38,269 nucleotides of DNA from Candidatus Oscillibacter excrementigallinarum. GTDB taxonomy: Bacteria > Bacillota > Clostridia > Oscillospirales > Oscillospiraceae. Below the pieces are notes generated by a model. The model was not told the origin of the DNA. It made no database searches and saw nothing but the letters and a program-made list of their open reading frames with translations. The position numbers and the translations under genes are program-made. Below are positions 7,872-15,438 of the stretch, piece by piece; positions within the stretch are counted from its first letter, which is position 1; every line of letters begins with the position of its first letter. Where the stretch lies: positions 1 to 38,269 of the forward strand of contig DWZJ01000089.1 in assembly GCA_019118245.1 (NCBI GenBank), given 5' to 3'.

Positions 7872-8537
7872 ATGGCAAAGCAGATCCCCACCTACACCGG
7901 GACGCTCCGCAACCACTCCCTGTCGATCCCCTCCTGTGTCAGCGAGTGCAGCGGCATCCGCGTGTTCGGCCGGCGCATCAAGTCCCTGGCCTTTTCCACC
8001 GACGTGGCCATCATCAAGAACATCAACGCCGACGCCATCATCGCCGTGTACCCCTTCACGCCCCAGCCGGTGATCTCCCAGGCCATCATCAGCGTGTCCG
8101 ACGTGCCGGTGTTCGTGGGCGTGGGCGGCGGCATCACCACCGGGAAGCGCTCCGTCCGCCTGGCCATCCAGGCGGAGATCCAGGGCGCCTACGGCGTGGT
8201 GCTGAACGCCCCCACCTCCGACGAGGTGATCCGCCAGATCAAGGAGGTGGTGGACATCCCGGTGGTCATCACCGTGGTCTCCGCCCACACGGACATCCGC
8301 AGCCGGCTGGAGGCGGGCGCCGATTTTCTCAACATCTCCGGCGCCGCCGCCACGCCGGAGATCGTGGCGGAGATCCGCCGGGACTTCCCCGACGTCCCCA
8401 TCATCGCCACCGGCGGCCCCACGGAGGATTCCATCCTCCGCACCATCCGGGCCGGGGCCAACGCCGTGACCTACACCCCGCCCACCAACGGGGCCCTGTT
8501 CGCCCAGATCATGGAGAAGCACCGGAAGACGCTGTGA
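7872..8537 (+). CDS. Conserved TIM-barrel-like protein of unknown function
   Basis: The 221-aa protein has the rhythm of a small beta/alpha barrel: alternating hydrophobic strands (AIIAVYPF, VPVFVGVGGG, GVVLNAP, IPVVITVVS, ADFLNISGAA) and a C-terminal IIATGGPT...GANAVTYTPP. The last part resembles the phosphate-binding end of KDPG aldolase, ThiG and indole-glycerol-phosphate synthase folds. Similar clostridial proteins are generally annotated only as hydrolase or beta/alpha-barrel proteins, and I do not know a proven reaction. AAGGAGG sits at 7861-7867 before the ATG, and a good promoter stands at 7786-7814. It appears to be a single-gene unit ending before the mgtE promoter. No catalytic residues can be assigned. 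Confidence 0.7.
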   Translation: MAKQIPTYTGTLRNHSLSIPSCVSECSGIRVFGRRIKSLAFSTDVAIIKNINADAIIAVYPFTPQPVISQAIISVSDVPVFVGVGGGITTGKRSVRLAIQAEIQGAYGVVLNAPTSDEVIRQIKEVVDIPVVITVVSAHTDIRSRLEAGADFLNISGAAATPEIVAEIRRDFPDVPIIATGGPTEDSILRTIRAGANAVTYTPPTNGALFAQIMEKHRKTL

Positions 8538-8568
8538 GCCCGGTCGCAAAAAAATGCCCGAATGGGGG

Positions 8569-8598
8569 TTGACAAACGACGCCGTCTCTGGATATAAT
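8569..8598 (+). promoter_or_regulatory. Promoter of the M-box/mgtE transcript
   Basis: TTGACA (8569-8574), 18-bp spacer, TATAAT (8593-8598). Transcription would begin near 8605, right at the riboswitch. Confidence 0.85.
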
Positions 8599-8604
8599 GA
8601 CGGC

Positions 8605-8770
8605 GGATCGGTAGGTGAGGCTACCATGGGGATCCGGATCTATCCAAAGACTGCTGCCGCACAGTTGTGGAGACACAACCAGCTGGTCAACAGGCCGCGT
8701 CGACGACAAGGCGCCGCTTAATGCAGTTGCTACGCCCCATGATGCTAAAGCTTGGACGAAGACGCCATTG
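8605..8770 (+). ncRNA. M-box (ykoK) Mg2+ riboswitch
   Basis: The leader carries the conserved M-box blocks in order: GTAGGTGAGGCTACC (8611-8625), the ATCTATCC block followed by GACTGCTGCC (about 8638-8658), CGCTTAATGCAGTTGCTACG (8714-8733), and GATGCTAAAGCTTGGACGAA (8741-8760). This RNA folds compactly when it binds Mg2+, exposing a terminator, and so lowers expression of Mg2+ transporters when the ion is plentiful. Its position directly upstream of mgtE and immediately before a hairpin-plus-T terminator fits a transcriptional off-switch. The 5' and 3' limits are approximate. Confidence 0.92.
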
Positions 8771-8780
8771 TGTGCAGCTG

Positions 8781-8812
8781 TCCCTGCCGGATCTCCGGCA
8801 GGGACATTTTTT
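8781..8812 (+). terminator. Riboswitch-controlled terminator before mgtE
   Basis: A perfect 10-bp stem (8781-8790 with 8795-8804) and a 4-nt loop are followed by CATTTTTTAT. Its place between the M-box and mgtE makes it the expression platform. Confidence 0.88.
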
Positions 8813-8887
8813 ATCGAAAGGAGGTGTGTGCGATGGAATCCGCCAGTCGATCACCCAACAAAATCTATCGAAAGCGAGGTAACGACT

Positions 8888-10237
8888 ATGACCATGTTCA
8901 ACAAGGATCTGATCCTGCAGCTTTTGGAGAACCGGGACGGCAAGGCCCTCCGTGCCCTTTGGCAGGGCCGCAACGCGGTGGACATCGCCGCCCTCCTGGA
9001 GTCCGTGGCGGACGGCGCCCGGCAGGCGGCGGTGTTCCGCACCCTGCCCAAGGACCTGGCGGCGGACGTGTTCTCCTATCTCCCCGGCCCCACCCAGGCC
9101 CGTCTGGCCCGCTCCTTCGCGGACGGCGAGCTGCAGCAGCTGTTTGACGCCCTGCACCTGGACGACGCGGCGGACTTCCTGGAGGAGCTGCCCGCCAACC
9201 TGGTGACCCGCATCCTCCAGGCCGCGACGCCCCAGCGCCGCATGGCGGTGAACGCCCTGCTGTCCTATCCGGACGGCAGCGCCGGCAGCGTCATGACGCC
9301 GGAGTTCGTCTCCCTCCGCCCGGCGGACACGGTCCGGCAGGCGCTGGACACCATCCGCCGCACCGGCATCCACAAGGAGACCATCTACACCTGCTATGTG
9401 CTGGACTGCCGGGCGCTGCTGGGCGTCGTGTCCGCCAAGGACCTGCTGACGGCGGCGGAAGATGCACCTGTAAAAGACCTGATGACGACGGATGTGGTGT
9501 CCGTGGGCACCCTGACGGACCGGGAGGAGGCCGCCCGCCTGCTGGCGAAATACGACCTGCTGGCCCTGCCGGTGCTGGACGGCGAGGCGCGGATGGTGGG
9601 CATCGTCACCGTGGACGACGCCATCGACGTGCTGACGGAGGAGACCACGGAGGACCTGTCCATCATGGCGGCGGTGACGCCGGACGAGAAGCCCTACTTC
9701 GCCGCCTCCGCCTGGGAGCACGCCCGCCACCGGGTCCTGTGGCTGCTGATCCTGATGCTGTCCGCCGCCATCACCGGCTCCATCATCACCCAGTACCAGG
9801 ACGCCATCTCCGCCGTGCCCCTGCTGGTGGCCTTCCTGCCCATGCTGATGGACACCGGCGGCAACTGCGGCTCCCAGAGCGCCACGCTCATCATCCGGGG
9901 CCTGGCCCTGGACGAGATCCGGCCCCGGGACGTGGGCCGGGTGGTGCGCAAGGAGCTGGCGGTGTCCCTCATCGTCAGCGCTATCCTGGCCGCGGCCAAC
10001 GGCCTGCGGGTCTTTCTCCAGTACCACGACGCCGCCATCGCCCTGGTGATCTCCCTGTCCCTGGTGGCCACGGTGATCCTGTCCAAGCTGGTGGGCTGCG
10101 TGCTGCCCATCGCCGCCAAGCAGCTCCACATGGACCCGGCCATCATGGCCTCCCCCCTCATCACCACCATCGTGGACGCCGGGGCCGTGCTGATCTACTT
10201 CCGGGCCGCCACCGCGTTCCTGCCGCTGTCGGTGTGA
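8888..10237 (+). CDS. mgtE: Magnesium transporter MgtE
   Basis: This 449-aa Mg2+ channel has the standard order: an N-terminal superhelical MgtE_N domain (about 1-130), two CBS domains (about 135-255, with VMTPEFVSLRPADTV and LMTTDVVSVGTL), a linking plug helix, and five membrane helices (about 285-449). The pore-family signature PMLMDTGGNCGSQSATLI is present. In the family the cytosolic domains sense Mg2+ and close the pore. GCGAGGT at 8874-8880 fits the ATG at 8888. A much stronger AAAGGAGG at 8817-8824 points to an out-of-frame ATG at 8833, which is odd (see findings). Expression is controlled by the upstream M-box and terminator. Confidence 0.95.
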   Translation: MTMFNKDLILQLLENRDGKALRALWQGRNAVDIAALLESVADGARQAAVFRTLPKDLAADVFSYLPGPTQARLARSFADGELQQLFDALHLDDAADFLEELPANLVTRILQAATPQRRMAVNALLSYPDGSAGSVMTPEFVSLRPADTVRQALDTIRRTGIHKETIYTCYVLDCRALLGVVSAKDLLTAAEDAPVKDLMTTDVVSVGTLTDREEAARLLAKYDLLALPVLDGEARMVGIVTVDDAIDVLTEETTEDLSIMAAVTPDEKPYFAASAWEHARHRVLWLLILMLSAAITGSIITQYQDAISAVPLLVAFLPMLMDTGGNCGSQSATLIIRGLALDEIRPRDVGRVVRKELAVSLIVSAILAAANGLRVFLQYHDAAIALVISLSLVATVILSKLVGCVLPIAAKQLHMDPAIMASPLITTIVDAGAVLIYFRAATAFLPLSV

Positions 10238-10260
10238 GCTGCGGCCCGACGAAATGCCAA

Positions 10261-10297
10261 CAGGCGCCTGCCGGAACTCCGGCAGGCGCCTGTTTTC
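10261..10297. terminator. Terminator between mgtE and selD
   Basis: A perfect 14-bp stem (10261-10274 with 10279-10292) and a 4-nt loop are followed by TTTTC. Convergent genes flank it. Confidence 0.92.
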
Positions 10298-10308
10298 TCT
10301 TCTTTCCT

Positions 10309-11346
10309 TCACCGCAGGAAGATCCGCTTCCCGCCCCGGTACTCCCGGACGGTGCCGATCCGCTGGGCGCTGGGGACGCAGCCCTTCAGCTCCCCGTACA
10401 GCGCGTCCGCGTCCGCCGGGTCCACGGCCATCAGCAGGCCGCCGGCGGTCTGGGGGTCATAGAGCAAGTCTTGTTTACATAATTCAACAGTTCCCGCGTC
10501 CACGCCGGGCTCGGCGAAGGTGCGGTTCCGGTACATCCCCGCCGGCAGAAGGCCCATGTTGGCGAACGCCAGCGCCTCCGGGATCAGGTCGATATCGTCC
10601 ACGTTCAGCTCCAGCTCCACGTCGCTGCCCTGGGCCATCTCAAAGCTGTGGCCCAGCAGGCCGAAGCCGGTCACGTCGGTGCAGGCGTGGACGCGGTAGC
10701 GCACCATGGCGTCCCGGGCGGACTTGTTCAGGGTGGTCATCAGCCGCTCCGCCAGGGCCTGCCCCTCCGGGGACAGCATCTCCGCCTTCTGGGCAGTGGT
10801 CAGGACGCCGAGGCCGATGGGCTTTGTCAGCAGCAGCACGTCCCCGGGCTTGGCGCCGGAATTGGTCAGTACCCGGTCCGGGTGGACGAAGCCGGTGACC
10901 GCCAGGCCGTACTTGGGCTCGTCGTCCAGGATGCTGTGGCCGCCGGTGATGAGGGCCCCGGCCTCGTAGACCTTGTCGTAGCCCCCCCGGAGCAGCTGGT
11001 GCACCGCGTCCTTGGGCATGGACTCCGGGATCGCCATGATGTTCAGGCACAGCTTGGGCTCGCCGCCCATGGCGTACACGTCGGACAGGGCGTTGGTGGC
11101 CGCGATCTGGCCGAAGAGGTACGGATCGTCAGCGATGGGCGGGAAAAAGTCCACCGTCTGCACCAGGGCCAGGTCGTCGCTGACCTTGTAGACGGAGGCG
11201 TCGTCGCTCTTGTCGAACCCCACCAGCAGGTTGGGGTCCTGGTGGACCTTGATGCCGTCCAGCAGCTGGGCCAGGACGCCGGCCCCCACCTTGGCGCCGC
11301 ACCCGGCGCACTTGGCCAGCTTCGTCAGTTTTACTTCATTTTCCAT
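10309..11346 (-). CDS. selD: Selenide, water dikinase (selenophosphate synthetase)
   Basis: SelD makes selenophosphate from selenide and ATP, the selenium donor for selenocysteine, selenouridine and the labile selenium cofactor of molybdenum hydroxylases. The 345-aa sequence has the active site AGCGAKV (Cys16, Lys19; equivalent to Cys17 and Lys20 of E. coli), DPNLLVGFDKSDDASVY, QTVDFFPP and TDVTGFGLLGH. The active-site position is cysteine, so it is not itself a selenoprotein, and the second cysteine of E. coli (Cys19) is alanine. Its start overlaps the end of yqeB by 11 bp, so it is the last gene of yqeC-yqeB-selD. That context points to use of selenophosphate for selenium-dependent molybdenum hydroxylases, perhaps among other uses. 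Confidence 0.97.
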   Translation of the reverse strand: MENEVKLTKLAKCAGCGAKVGAGVLAQLLDGIKVHQDPNLLVGFDKSDDASVYKVSDDLALVQTVDFFPPIADDPYLFGQIAATNALSDVYAMGGEPKLCLNIMAIPESMPKDAVHQLLRGGYDKVYEAGALITGGHSILDDEPKYGLAVTGFVHPDRVLTNSGAKPGDVLLLTKPIGLGVLTTAQKAEMLSPEGQALAERLMTTLNKSARDAMVRYRVHACTDVTGFGLLGHSFEMAQGSDVELELNVDDIDLIPEALAFANMGLLPAGMYRNRTFAEPGVDAGTVELCKQDLLYDPQTAGGLLMAVDPADADALYGELKGCVPSAQRIGTVREYRGGKRIFLR

Positions 11347-12166
11347 TTGGTCTCTCCGCCTTTCTCTCTGCCGGGGCCTCCAGTGCTCCGGTCAGGTGCA
11401 GAATCGCCTCCAGCACGCCGCCGCCCACCGCCAGGGCCTTGTCGCTGGCGGTGTAGCAGTGCTCCACCTTGCACCGGGGGTCGATGTCCCCGGCCTTCAT
11501 GCCCCGGTGGACCGGCGTGCCCTCCGGCAGGATGCCCCGGAGGACGCCGTCCAACGTGCAGGTCATGGGGACGCCGCCCACCGTGGCGGCCACGTCCCCC
11601 ATCTTCACCTGGGCGCCGATGTCCAGGAGCTGGTGGAACGTCCCGTCCACCGGGGCCCGCAGCACCCGCTCCCCGGCAAAGCCGCCGATGAGGCCGGGGA
11701 TGCCGGTATTGGGCAGGGCGCTGCCCTGGTAGTACACCCGGCCCAGGGTGTGGCCCCGCATGGTCTCCACCACCGCGTGGCAGTCCACCCCGGCGGTGAA
11801 GCCCGGGCCCACGCCGATGACCGCCGGGGCGTCCGTGATTTTGGTCCCGAGATTTTTCTTGGCCAGGATGGCATCCACCACCGCGTCCGGCTGGAGGGCC
11901 GGGATGCAGGCCCCCTCCGGGTCCGGCAGCACCGGGACGATGTCTTCTCGGAGCAGGGCCAGAGCCTGCTCCGGCGTGTCCGCCCGGCGGGCGGTGATGT
12001 CCTCCACCTTCGTCTCCCCCAGCACGACGGCCTGGGAGAAGGCTACTGTCCGCCGGATGGCGGTGGGGGCCGGCATCTCGGTCATCACCACCGACAGATG
12101 CGCCCGTTTCAGCCGCAGGGCGATGCCGGTGGCGATGTCCCCGGCGCCCCGAATGATCACCAGCAT
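11336..12166 (-). CDS. yqeB: Selenium-dependent molybdenum hydroxylase system protein YqeB
   Basis: The 276-aa protein begins MLVIIRGAGDIATGIALRLK, a Rossmann-like start typical of the EF2563/YqeB family. The family is known by its genome association with selD and selenium-dependent molybdenum hydroxylases, and its exact chemistry is not established. Other visible parts are GVGPGFTAGVDCHAVVETM and the C-terminal KALAVGGGVLEAIL. AAGGAG about 9 nt before the ATG at 12166 sets the start and removes the longer open frame. It overlaps yqeC by 10 bp and selD by 11 bp, indicating translational coupling of the three. Confidence 0.93.
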   Translation of the reverse strand: MLVIIRGAGDIATGIALRLKRAHLSVVMTEMPAPTAIRRTVAFSQAVVLGETKVEDITARRADTPEQALALLREDIVPVLPDPEGACIPALQPDAVVDAILAKKNLGTKITDAPAVIGVGPGFTAGVDCHAVVETMRGHTLGRVYYQGSALPNTGIPGLIGGFAGERVLRAPVDGTFHQLLDIGAQVKMGDVAATVGGVPMTCTLDGVLRGILPEGTPVHRGMKAGDIDPRCKVEHCYTASDKALAVGGGVLEAILHLTGALEAPAERKAERPNGK

Positions 12167-12825
12167 GGGAAATACTCCTTCCTCTGTAAGCTGCCCGCCA
12201 GCACCGGGCAGTCCAGCAGCGCCGCCAGGGTACGGGCTGATGCCAGCTCCCACAGCGTCTCCACTTGGTTGACATAAATTTTATCGTGCAGCCCCTCGGC
12301 CCGCAGGACCGCGGCCTCGGTCTCCGGGGCGGCCTCCGCCGTCTCCGGAACACCGGCGAGGCGGGCGTACCGCTCCGGCCGGTGGGCGGCCTCCGAAATG
12401 GGCTGGCCGAAGCCGGAGGCCCCCACCACGCAGATGGTCTGATTTGCCTCCGGGGGGATCACCGGCTCGTGGGGGGCGTGGGCCTTCAGGGGGCGGCGGG
12501 CGGCGCCGTCCGCCTCCACCAGCACATAGTCGAACCGCTCCGCCAGAAGCGCCATGGGCGTCTCCGGAGCCGCCAGCTTGCCGGTGCCGGGCACGTCCGT
12601 CCCGGCGCACAGCAGCCGGTGGGACCGGCGCAGCTGGTCCAGCTTTGCCGCCGTCCGGGCGCAGGGCAGGTCCGGGAACGGGAGGATCTTGGTGGTGGTG
12701 CACAGCAGCACCGTGTGGTGCCCGGCCAGCTCCTCCCCCAGGGTCCGCAGGAGGGTGGTCTTGCCGCCGCCGCCGATGACGGCGGTGACGCCGGGCCGGA
12801 TGTCCATCAGTTGGGAAAGGGTCAT
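12157..12825 (-). CDS. yqeC: Selenium cofactor biosynthesis protein YqeC
   Basis: The 222-aa protein has a P-loop (VIGGGGKTTLL, about residues 16-26) and a Walker-B-like VLVEADGAARRPLKAH, as in the YqeC family. This NTPase-like family co-occurs with YqeB and SelD and is assigned to maturation of selenium-dependent molybdenum hydroxylases. The start at 12825 follows GGAGGGG at 12831-12837; the longer frame lacks a site. It is first in the operon. A minus-strand promoter TTGACG (12884-12879), 18-bp spacer and TATTCT (12860-12855) lies just upstream. Confidence 0.93.
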   Translation of the reverse strand: MTLSQLMDIRPGVTAVIGGGGKTTLLRTLGEELAGHHTVLLCTTTKILPFPDLPCARTAAKLDQLRRSHRLLCAGTDVPGTGKLAAPETPMALLAERFDYVLVEADGAARRPLKAHAPHEPVIPPEANQTICVVGASGFGQPISEAAHRPERYARLAGVPETAEAAPETEAAVLRAEGLHDKIYVNQVETLWELASARTLAALLDCPVLAGSLQRKEYFPCW

Positions 12826-12854
12826 GGGGTCCCCTCCTTCGTTCTTCTTTCCAT

Positions 12855-12884
12855 AGAATAGCACCTCCCCCGCCCTCCGTCAAG
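12855..12884 (-). promoter_or_regulatory. Promoter of yqeC-yqeB-selD
   Basis: On the minus strand, TTGACG and TATTCT are separated by 18 bp, placing the transcript start about 23 nt before the yqeC ATG. No copy of the 27-bp molybdenum motif is visible here. Confidence 0.65.
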
Positions 12885-12927
12885 CGAGGCCAGCGGGCAG
12901 GGCGATTTTTCCCGGTTTTCCAGGGGT

Positions 12928-12942
12928 GCAACCGGCAGTTGC
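12928..12942. promoter_or_regulatory. Palindrome GCAACCGGCAGTTGC, candidate XRE operator
   Basis: This matches the 6032-6046 palindrome at 13 of 15 positions and keeps the outer arms GCAAC/GTTGC. It lies about 20 bp upstream of a -35-like TGGACT (12964-12969) that is paired with TATACT (12987-12992) for the gene at 13016. Confidence 0.5.
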
Positions 12943-13015
12943 TAATTTTTCAAGCCCCCTTGGTGGACTTTTGGGCGGTACGCCGCTATACTGGGACTAC
13001 AAAGGAGGGCGCCGT

Positions 13016-13879
13016 ATGAGCCTTGGAACCAACATCAGCCGCCTGCGGGCGGAACATCACCTGTCCCAGGGGGACCTGGCGGAGGCGCTGGCGGTGAGCC
13101 GCCAGTCCGTCAGCAAGTGGGAGACGGATTCCAGCGTGCCGGACCTGGACAAGCTGGTGAAGCTGAGCCAGCTCTTCGGCGTGACGCTGGACGAACTAGT
13201 GACGGGAGAAGCCGGATCGGCGGCGGAGGAAGCCCCGCTGGAAACGCCCGCCACTCCGGCGGCACAGGCGGTGGTCTCTGGCCGGATGCCGGGCCGGAAG
13301 ATCGCCGGGATCATCCTCTTCTGCATGGCCTTTCTGGCGTTTCTGATCCCCACGGTGCTGGGCGGGATCCTCACCGGCGTGATTTTGGCCGTCCCGTTTC
13401 TGGTGTGTGGGATCATCTGCTTTCTCGCCCAAAAGCGGCCGGGACTGTGGTGCGCCTGGGCGCTTTACCTGATTGCGGACATCTTCTTTCACTATGCCAC
13501 CGGCCTCAACTGGACTTACATTTTTGCCACGTTTTCCTGGGAGCAAATGGGGCTGACGTCCGTCTATGTGGTCACCGCCTGGATCCAGGTACTGGTGACC
13601 CTGGCGCTGCTGATTGCCACCGTCCGCTCCTTCCGAAAGTCCCCCTTCCCCCTCACCCGGCGGAACAGTGTGATCCTGGCTCTGGTGTGGGCCGGTTTTC
13701 TGGTGAGCCGCCTGCCCTTCGCCTATCTGGTCCTGCCGCTGGGCGCCTATGTGCTCTCCATCGGGGCATTGATGGCGCTGGTCTCCACCGTCCAGGGCAT
13801 CGTCTCCCTGATCCTGCTGGCCATCGCCCTGACCCTGTCGGTGCGGATGTTCGCCGCCTGGAGGGCCTCCCGCCGCTAG
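13016..13879 (+). CDS. XRE-family regulator with multi-pass membrane domain
   Basis: The 287-aa protein joins an N-terminal XRE helix-turn-helix (residues 1-65, LSQGDLAEALAVSRQSVSKWE) to a variable Ala/Glu linker and six or seven hydrophobic helices (about 95-280). It would therefore be a membrane-anchored DNA-binding protein. HTH-membrane fusions of this kind are common in Clostridia, often with unknown signals. AAAGGAGG at 13001-13008 fixes the ATG. The promoter pair is TGGACT-N17-TATACT. It stands alone between the divergent yqeC operon and the moaA promoter and has its own terminator. A role in selenium or molybdenum control is suggested only by position. Confidence 0.85.
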   Translation: MSLGTNISRLRAEHHLSQGDLAEALAVSRQSVSKWETDSSVPDLDKLVKLSQLFGVTLDELVTGEAGSAAEEAPLETPATPAAQAVVSGRMPGRKIAGIILFCMAFLAFLIPTVLGGILTGVILAVPFLVCGIICFLAQKRPGLWCAWALYLIADIFFHYATGLNWTYIFATFSWEQMGLTSVYVVTAWIQVLVTLALLIATVRSFRKSPFPLTRRNSVILALVWAGFLVSRLPFAYLVLPLGAYVLSIGALMALVSTVQGIVSLILLAIALTLSVRMFAAWRASRR

Positions 13880-13902
13880 GATCTTTCAGGTTCTGTACAA
13901 CG

Positions 13903-13931
13903 ACGCCCCGGCATCGGCCGGGGCGTTTTTC
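13903..13931 (+). terminator. Terminator after the membrane XRE gene
   Basis: A perfect 10-bp stem (13903-13912 with 13917-13926) and a 4-nt loop are followed by TTTTTC. The moaA -35 begins immediately after it. Confidence 0.9.
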
Positions 13932-13959
13932 TTGACTTTTCCCGTGGTCCGCCTATAAT
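13932..13959 (+). promoter_or_regulatory. Promoter of the moaA operon
   Basis: TTGACT (13932-13937), 16-bp spacer, TATAAT (13954-13959). The predicted start (about 13966) is at the left edge of the 27-bp molybdenum motif. Confidence 0.8.
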
Positions 13960-13967
13960 ATAGTATA

Positions 13968-13994
13968 TCGTTTATCTCACTTGAGTATCACGGT
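13968..13994 (+). promoter_or_regulatory. 27-bp molybdenum-gene motif, copy 1 (moaA)
   Basis: First of three copies that align without gaps (others at 16943-16969 and 17285-17311). Positions 2-5 (CGTT), 9-11 (CTC), 16 (G) and 19-25 (TATCACG) are invariant. The core reads as an imperfect 24-bp dyad, CGTTTATCTC and GAGTATCACG around 4 bp. Here it lies between the transcription start and the moaA ribosome-binding site, where a bound protein would block transcription. Confidence 0.6.
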
Positions 13995-14005
13995 TGGAGG
14001 GTGCT

Positions 14006-14950
14006 ATGCAGGACAGCTGCGGACGAACGATCGATTATCTGCGCCTGTCAGTGACGGACCAGTGCAACTACCGGTGCCAATACTGTATGCCGGAGGCGGG
14101 GGTAGAAAAGCGGGCCCACGGGGACATCCTCACCCTGGAGGAACTGGCGGAGATCGCCGAAGCGGCGGTGGCGTGCGGGGTGAAGAAGATCCGCCTCACC
14201 GGCGGAGAGCCGCTGGTGAGGCTGGGCCTGGTGGACCTGTGCCGGATGCTGCGGGCCATCCCCGGTGTGGAGGAGCTGTGCCTTACCACCAACGGTTCTC
14301 TGCTGCCCCAGCTGGCAAAGCCCCTCCGGGAAGCTGGACTGGACCGGCTGAACATCAGTCTGGACACCTTGCGGCCGGACCGGTTCGCCGCCATGACCCG
14401 GCTGGGGACCCTCCAGGACGTGCTGGACGGCATCCGGGCCGCAGAGGCGGCGGGATTCCACGACCTGAAATTCGACACCGTCCTCATCGGCGGGTTCAAC
14501 GACGATGAGATCGGGGATTTTGTAAACCTGAGCCGGGAGCATCCCTGGGAGATGCGGTTCATCGAGCTCATGCCCATGGGGCCCTGCGCCTCCTGGGACA
14601 AGAGCTGCTTCCTGCCGGGAGCTACAGTCCTGGAGCGGGTGCCGGAGCTGGCGCCCATCGAGGCCCAGGGGGTGGCCCGGCGGTACCAGCTGCCCGGAGC
14701 AAAGGGCACCGTGGGGCTCATCTCGCCGGTGAGCCACGACTTCTGCGGAGACTGCCGCCGCATCCGGGTGACGGCGGACGGAAAATTAAAGGGCTGCCTC
14801 CACAGCCGGGAGGAGATCCCCCTCCGGGGCCTCCACGGGGAGGCGCTGGTGGACGCCGTCCGGCGGGGCATCCTGCAAAAGCCCCAGCGGCACCACCTGG
14901 CGGAGCGGCGGAGCGACACGCCCCGGAACATGAACCAGATCGGAGGATGA
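14006..14950 (+). CDS. moaA: GTP 3',8-cyclase MoaA (molybdopterin synthesis, radical SAM)
   Basis: MoaA starts molybdopterin synthesis by rearranging GTP into 3',8-cyclo-GTP. The 314-aa chain has the radical-SAM cluster Cys20-x3-Cys24-x2-Cys27 (CNYRCQYC), the SAM motif LTGGEPL, and the second cluster Cys247-x2-Cys250-x13-Cys264. It ends in Gly-Gly (residues 313-314), which is required for activity in characterised MoaA. GGAGG at 13996-14000 points to the ATG at 14006. It is first in moaA-moaC-MOSC-moeA-like, with only 3 nt to moaC. The promoter and the 27-bp motif lie directly upstream. Confidence 0.97.
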   Translation: MQDSCGRTIDYLRLSVTDQCNYRCQYCMPEAGVEKRAHGDILTLEELAEIAEAAVACGVKKIRLTGGEPLVRLGLVDLCRMLRAIPGVEELCLTTNGSLLPQLAKPLREAGLDRLNISLDTLRPDRFAAMTRLGTLQDVLDGIRAAEAAGFHDLKFDTVLIGGFNDDEIGDFVNLSREHPWEMRFIELMPMGPCASWDKSCFLPGATVLERVPELAPIEAQGVARRYQLPGAKGTVGLISPVSHDFCGDCRRIRVTADGKLKGCLHSREEIPLRGLHGEALVDAVRRGILQKPQRHHLAERRSDTPRNMNQIGG

Positions 14951-14953
14951 CCC

Positions 14954-15433
14954 ATGGGAGAGCTGACCCATTTCAACGAACAGGGCCGGGCGAAGATGGT
15001 GGACGTGACGGACAAGGCCGTCACCCACCGCCGGGCGGTGGCCGCTGGGGAGATCCACATGGCCCCGGAGACCCTTCAAAAAATCAAGGACGGCACCATG
15101 AAAAAGGGCGACGTGCTGGCGGTGGCCCAGGTGGCGGGCATCCAGGCGGCCAAGCACAACTGGGAGCTCATCCCCATGTGCCACCCCCTGCCCCTGACGG
15201 GCATCGACATCACCTTCGCATTGTCCGACGACCCCTGCATGGTGGAGATCCAAGCCGCCGTCACCTGCACCGGCGTGACCGGGGTGGAGATGGAGGCCCT
15301 GACCGCCGTGTCCGTGGCGGCCCTGACCATCTACGATATGTGCAAGGCCGTCCAGAAGGACATGCGCATCACCAACATCCGCCTGCTGGCCAAGTCCGGC
15401 GGAAAGAGCGGAGAGTACCAAATCAAGGAGTGA
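14954..15433 (+). CDS. moaC: Cyclic pyranopterin monophosphate synthase MoaC
   Basis: MoaC turns the MoaA product into cyclic pyranopterin monophosphate. The 159-aa protein has full family length. It shows [16 protein letters not shown], the active-site segment [11 protein letters not shown], and [20 protein letters not shown] followed by the conserved KDM. It follows moaA after 3 nt, and its CGGAGG lies inside the moaA 3' end, so the two are translationally coupled. Confidence 0.97.
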   Translation: MGELTHFNEQGRAKMVDVTDKAVTHRRAVAAGEIHMAPETLQKIKDGTMKKGDVLAVAQVAGIQAAKHNWELIPMCHPLPLTGIDITFALSDDPCMVEIQAAVTCTGVTGVEMEALTAVSVAALTIYDMCKAVQKDMRITNIRLLAKSGGKSGEYQIKE

Positions 15434-15438
15434 GACCA

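Noticed and set aside
8714..8733. GCAGTTGC inside the M-box as a third XRE palindrome
   Set aside because: It is part of the conserved M-box sequence and lacks the other inverted arm.
11290..11346. SelD as a selenoprotein (Sec at the active site)
   Set aside because: The active-site codon is a normal cysteine codon (Cys16 in AGCGAKV); there is no in-frame TGA or nearby SECIS need.
13994..14005. A molybdenum-cofactor riboswitch before moaA
   Set aside because: Only about 40 nt separate the predicted transcript start from the moaA ATG, too short for that RNA, and its conserved blocks are not seen.
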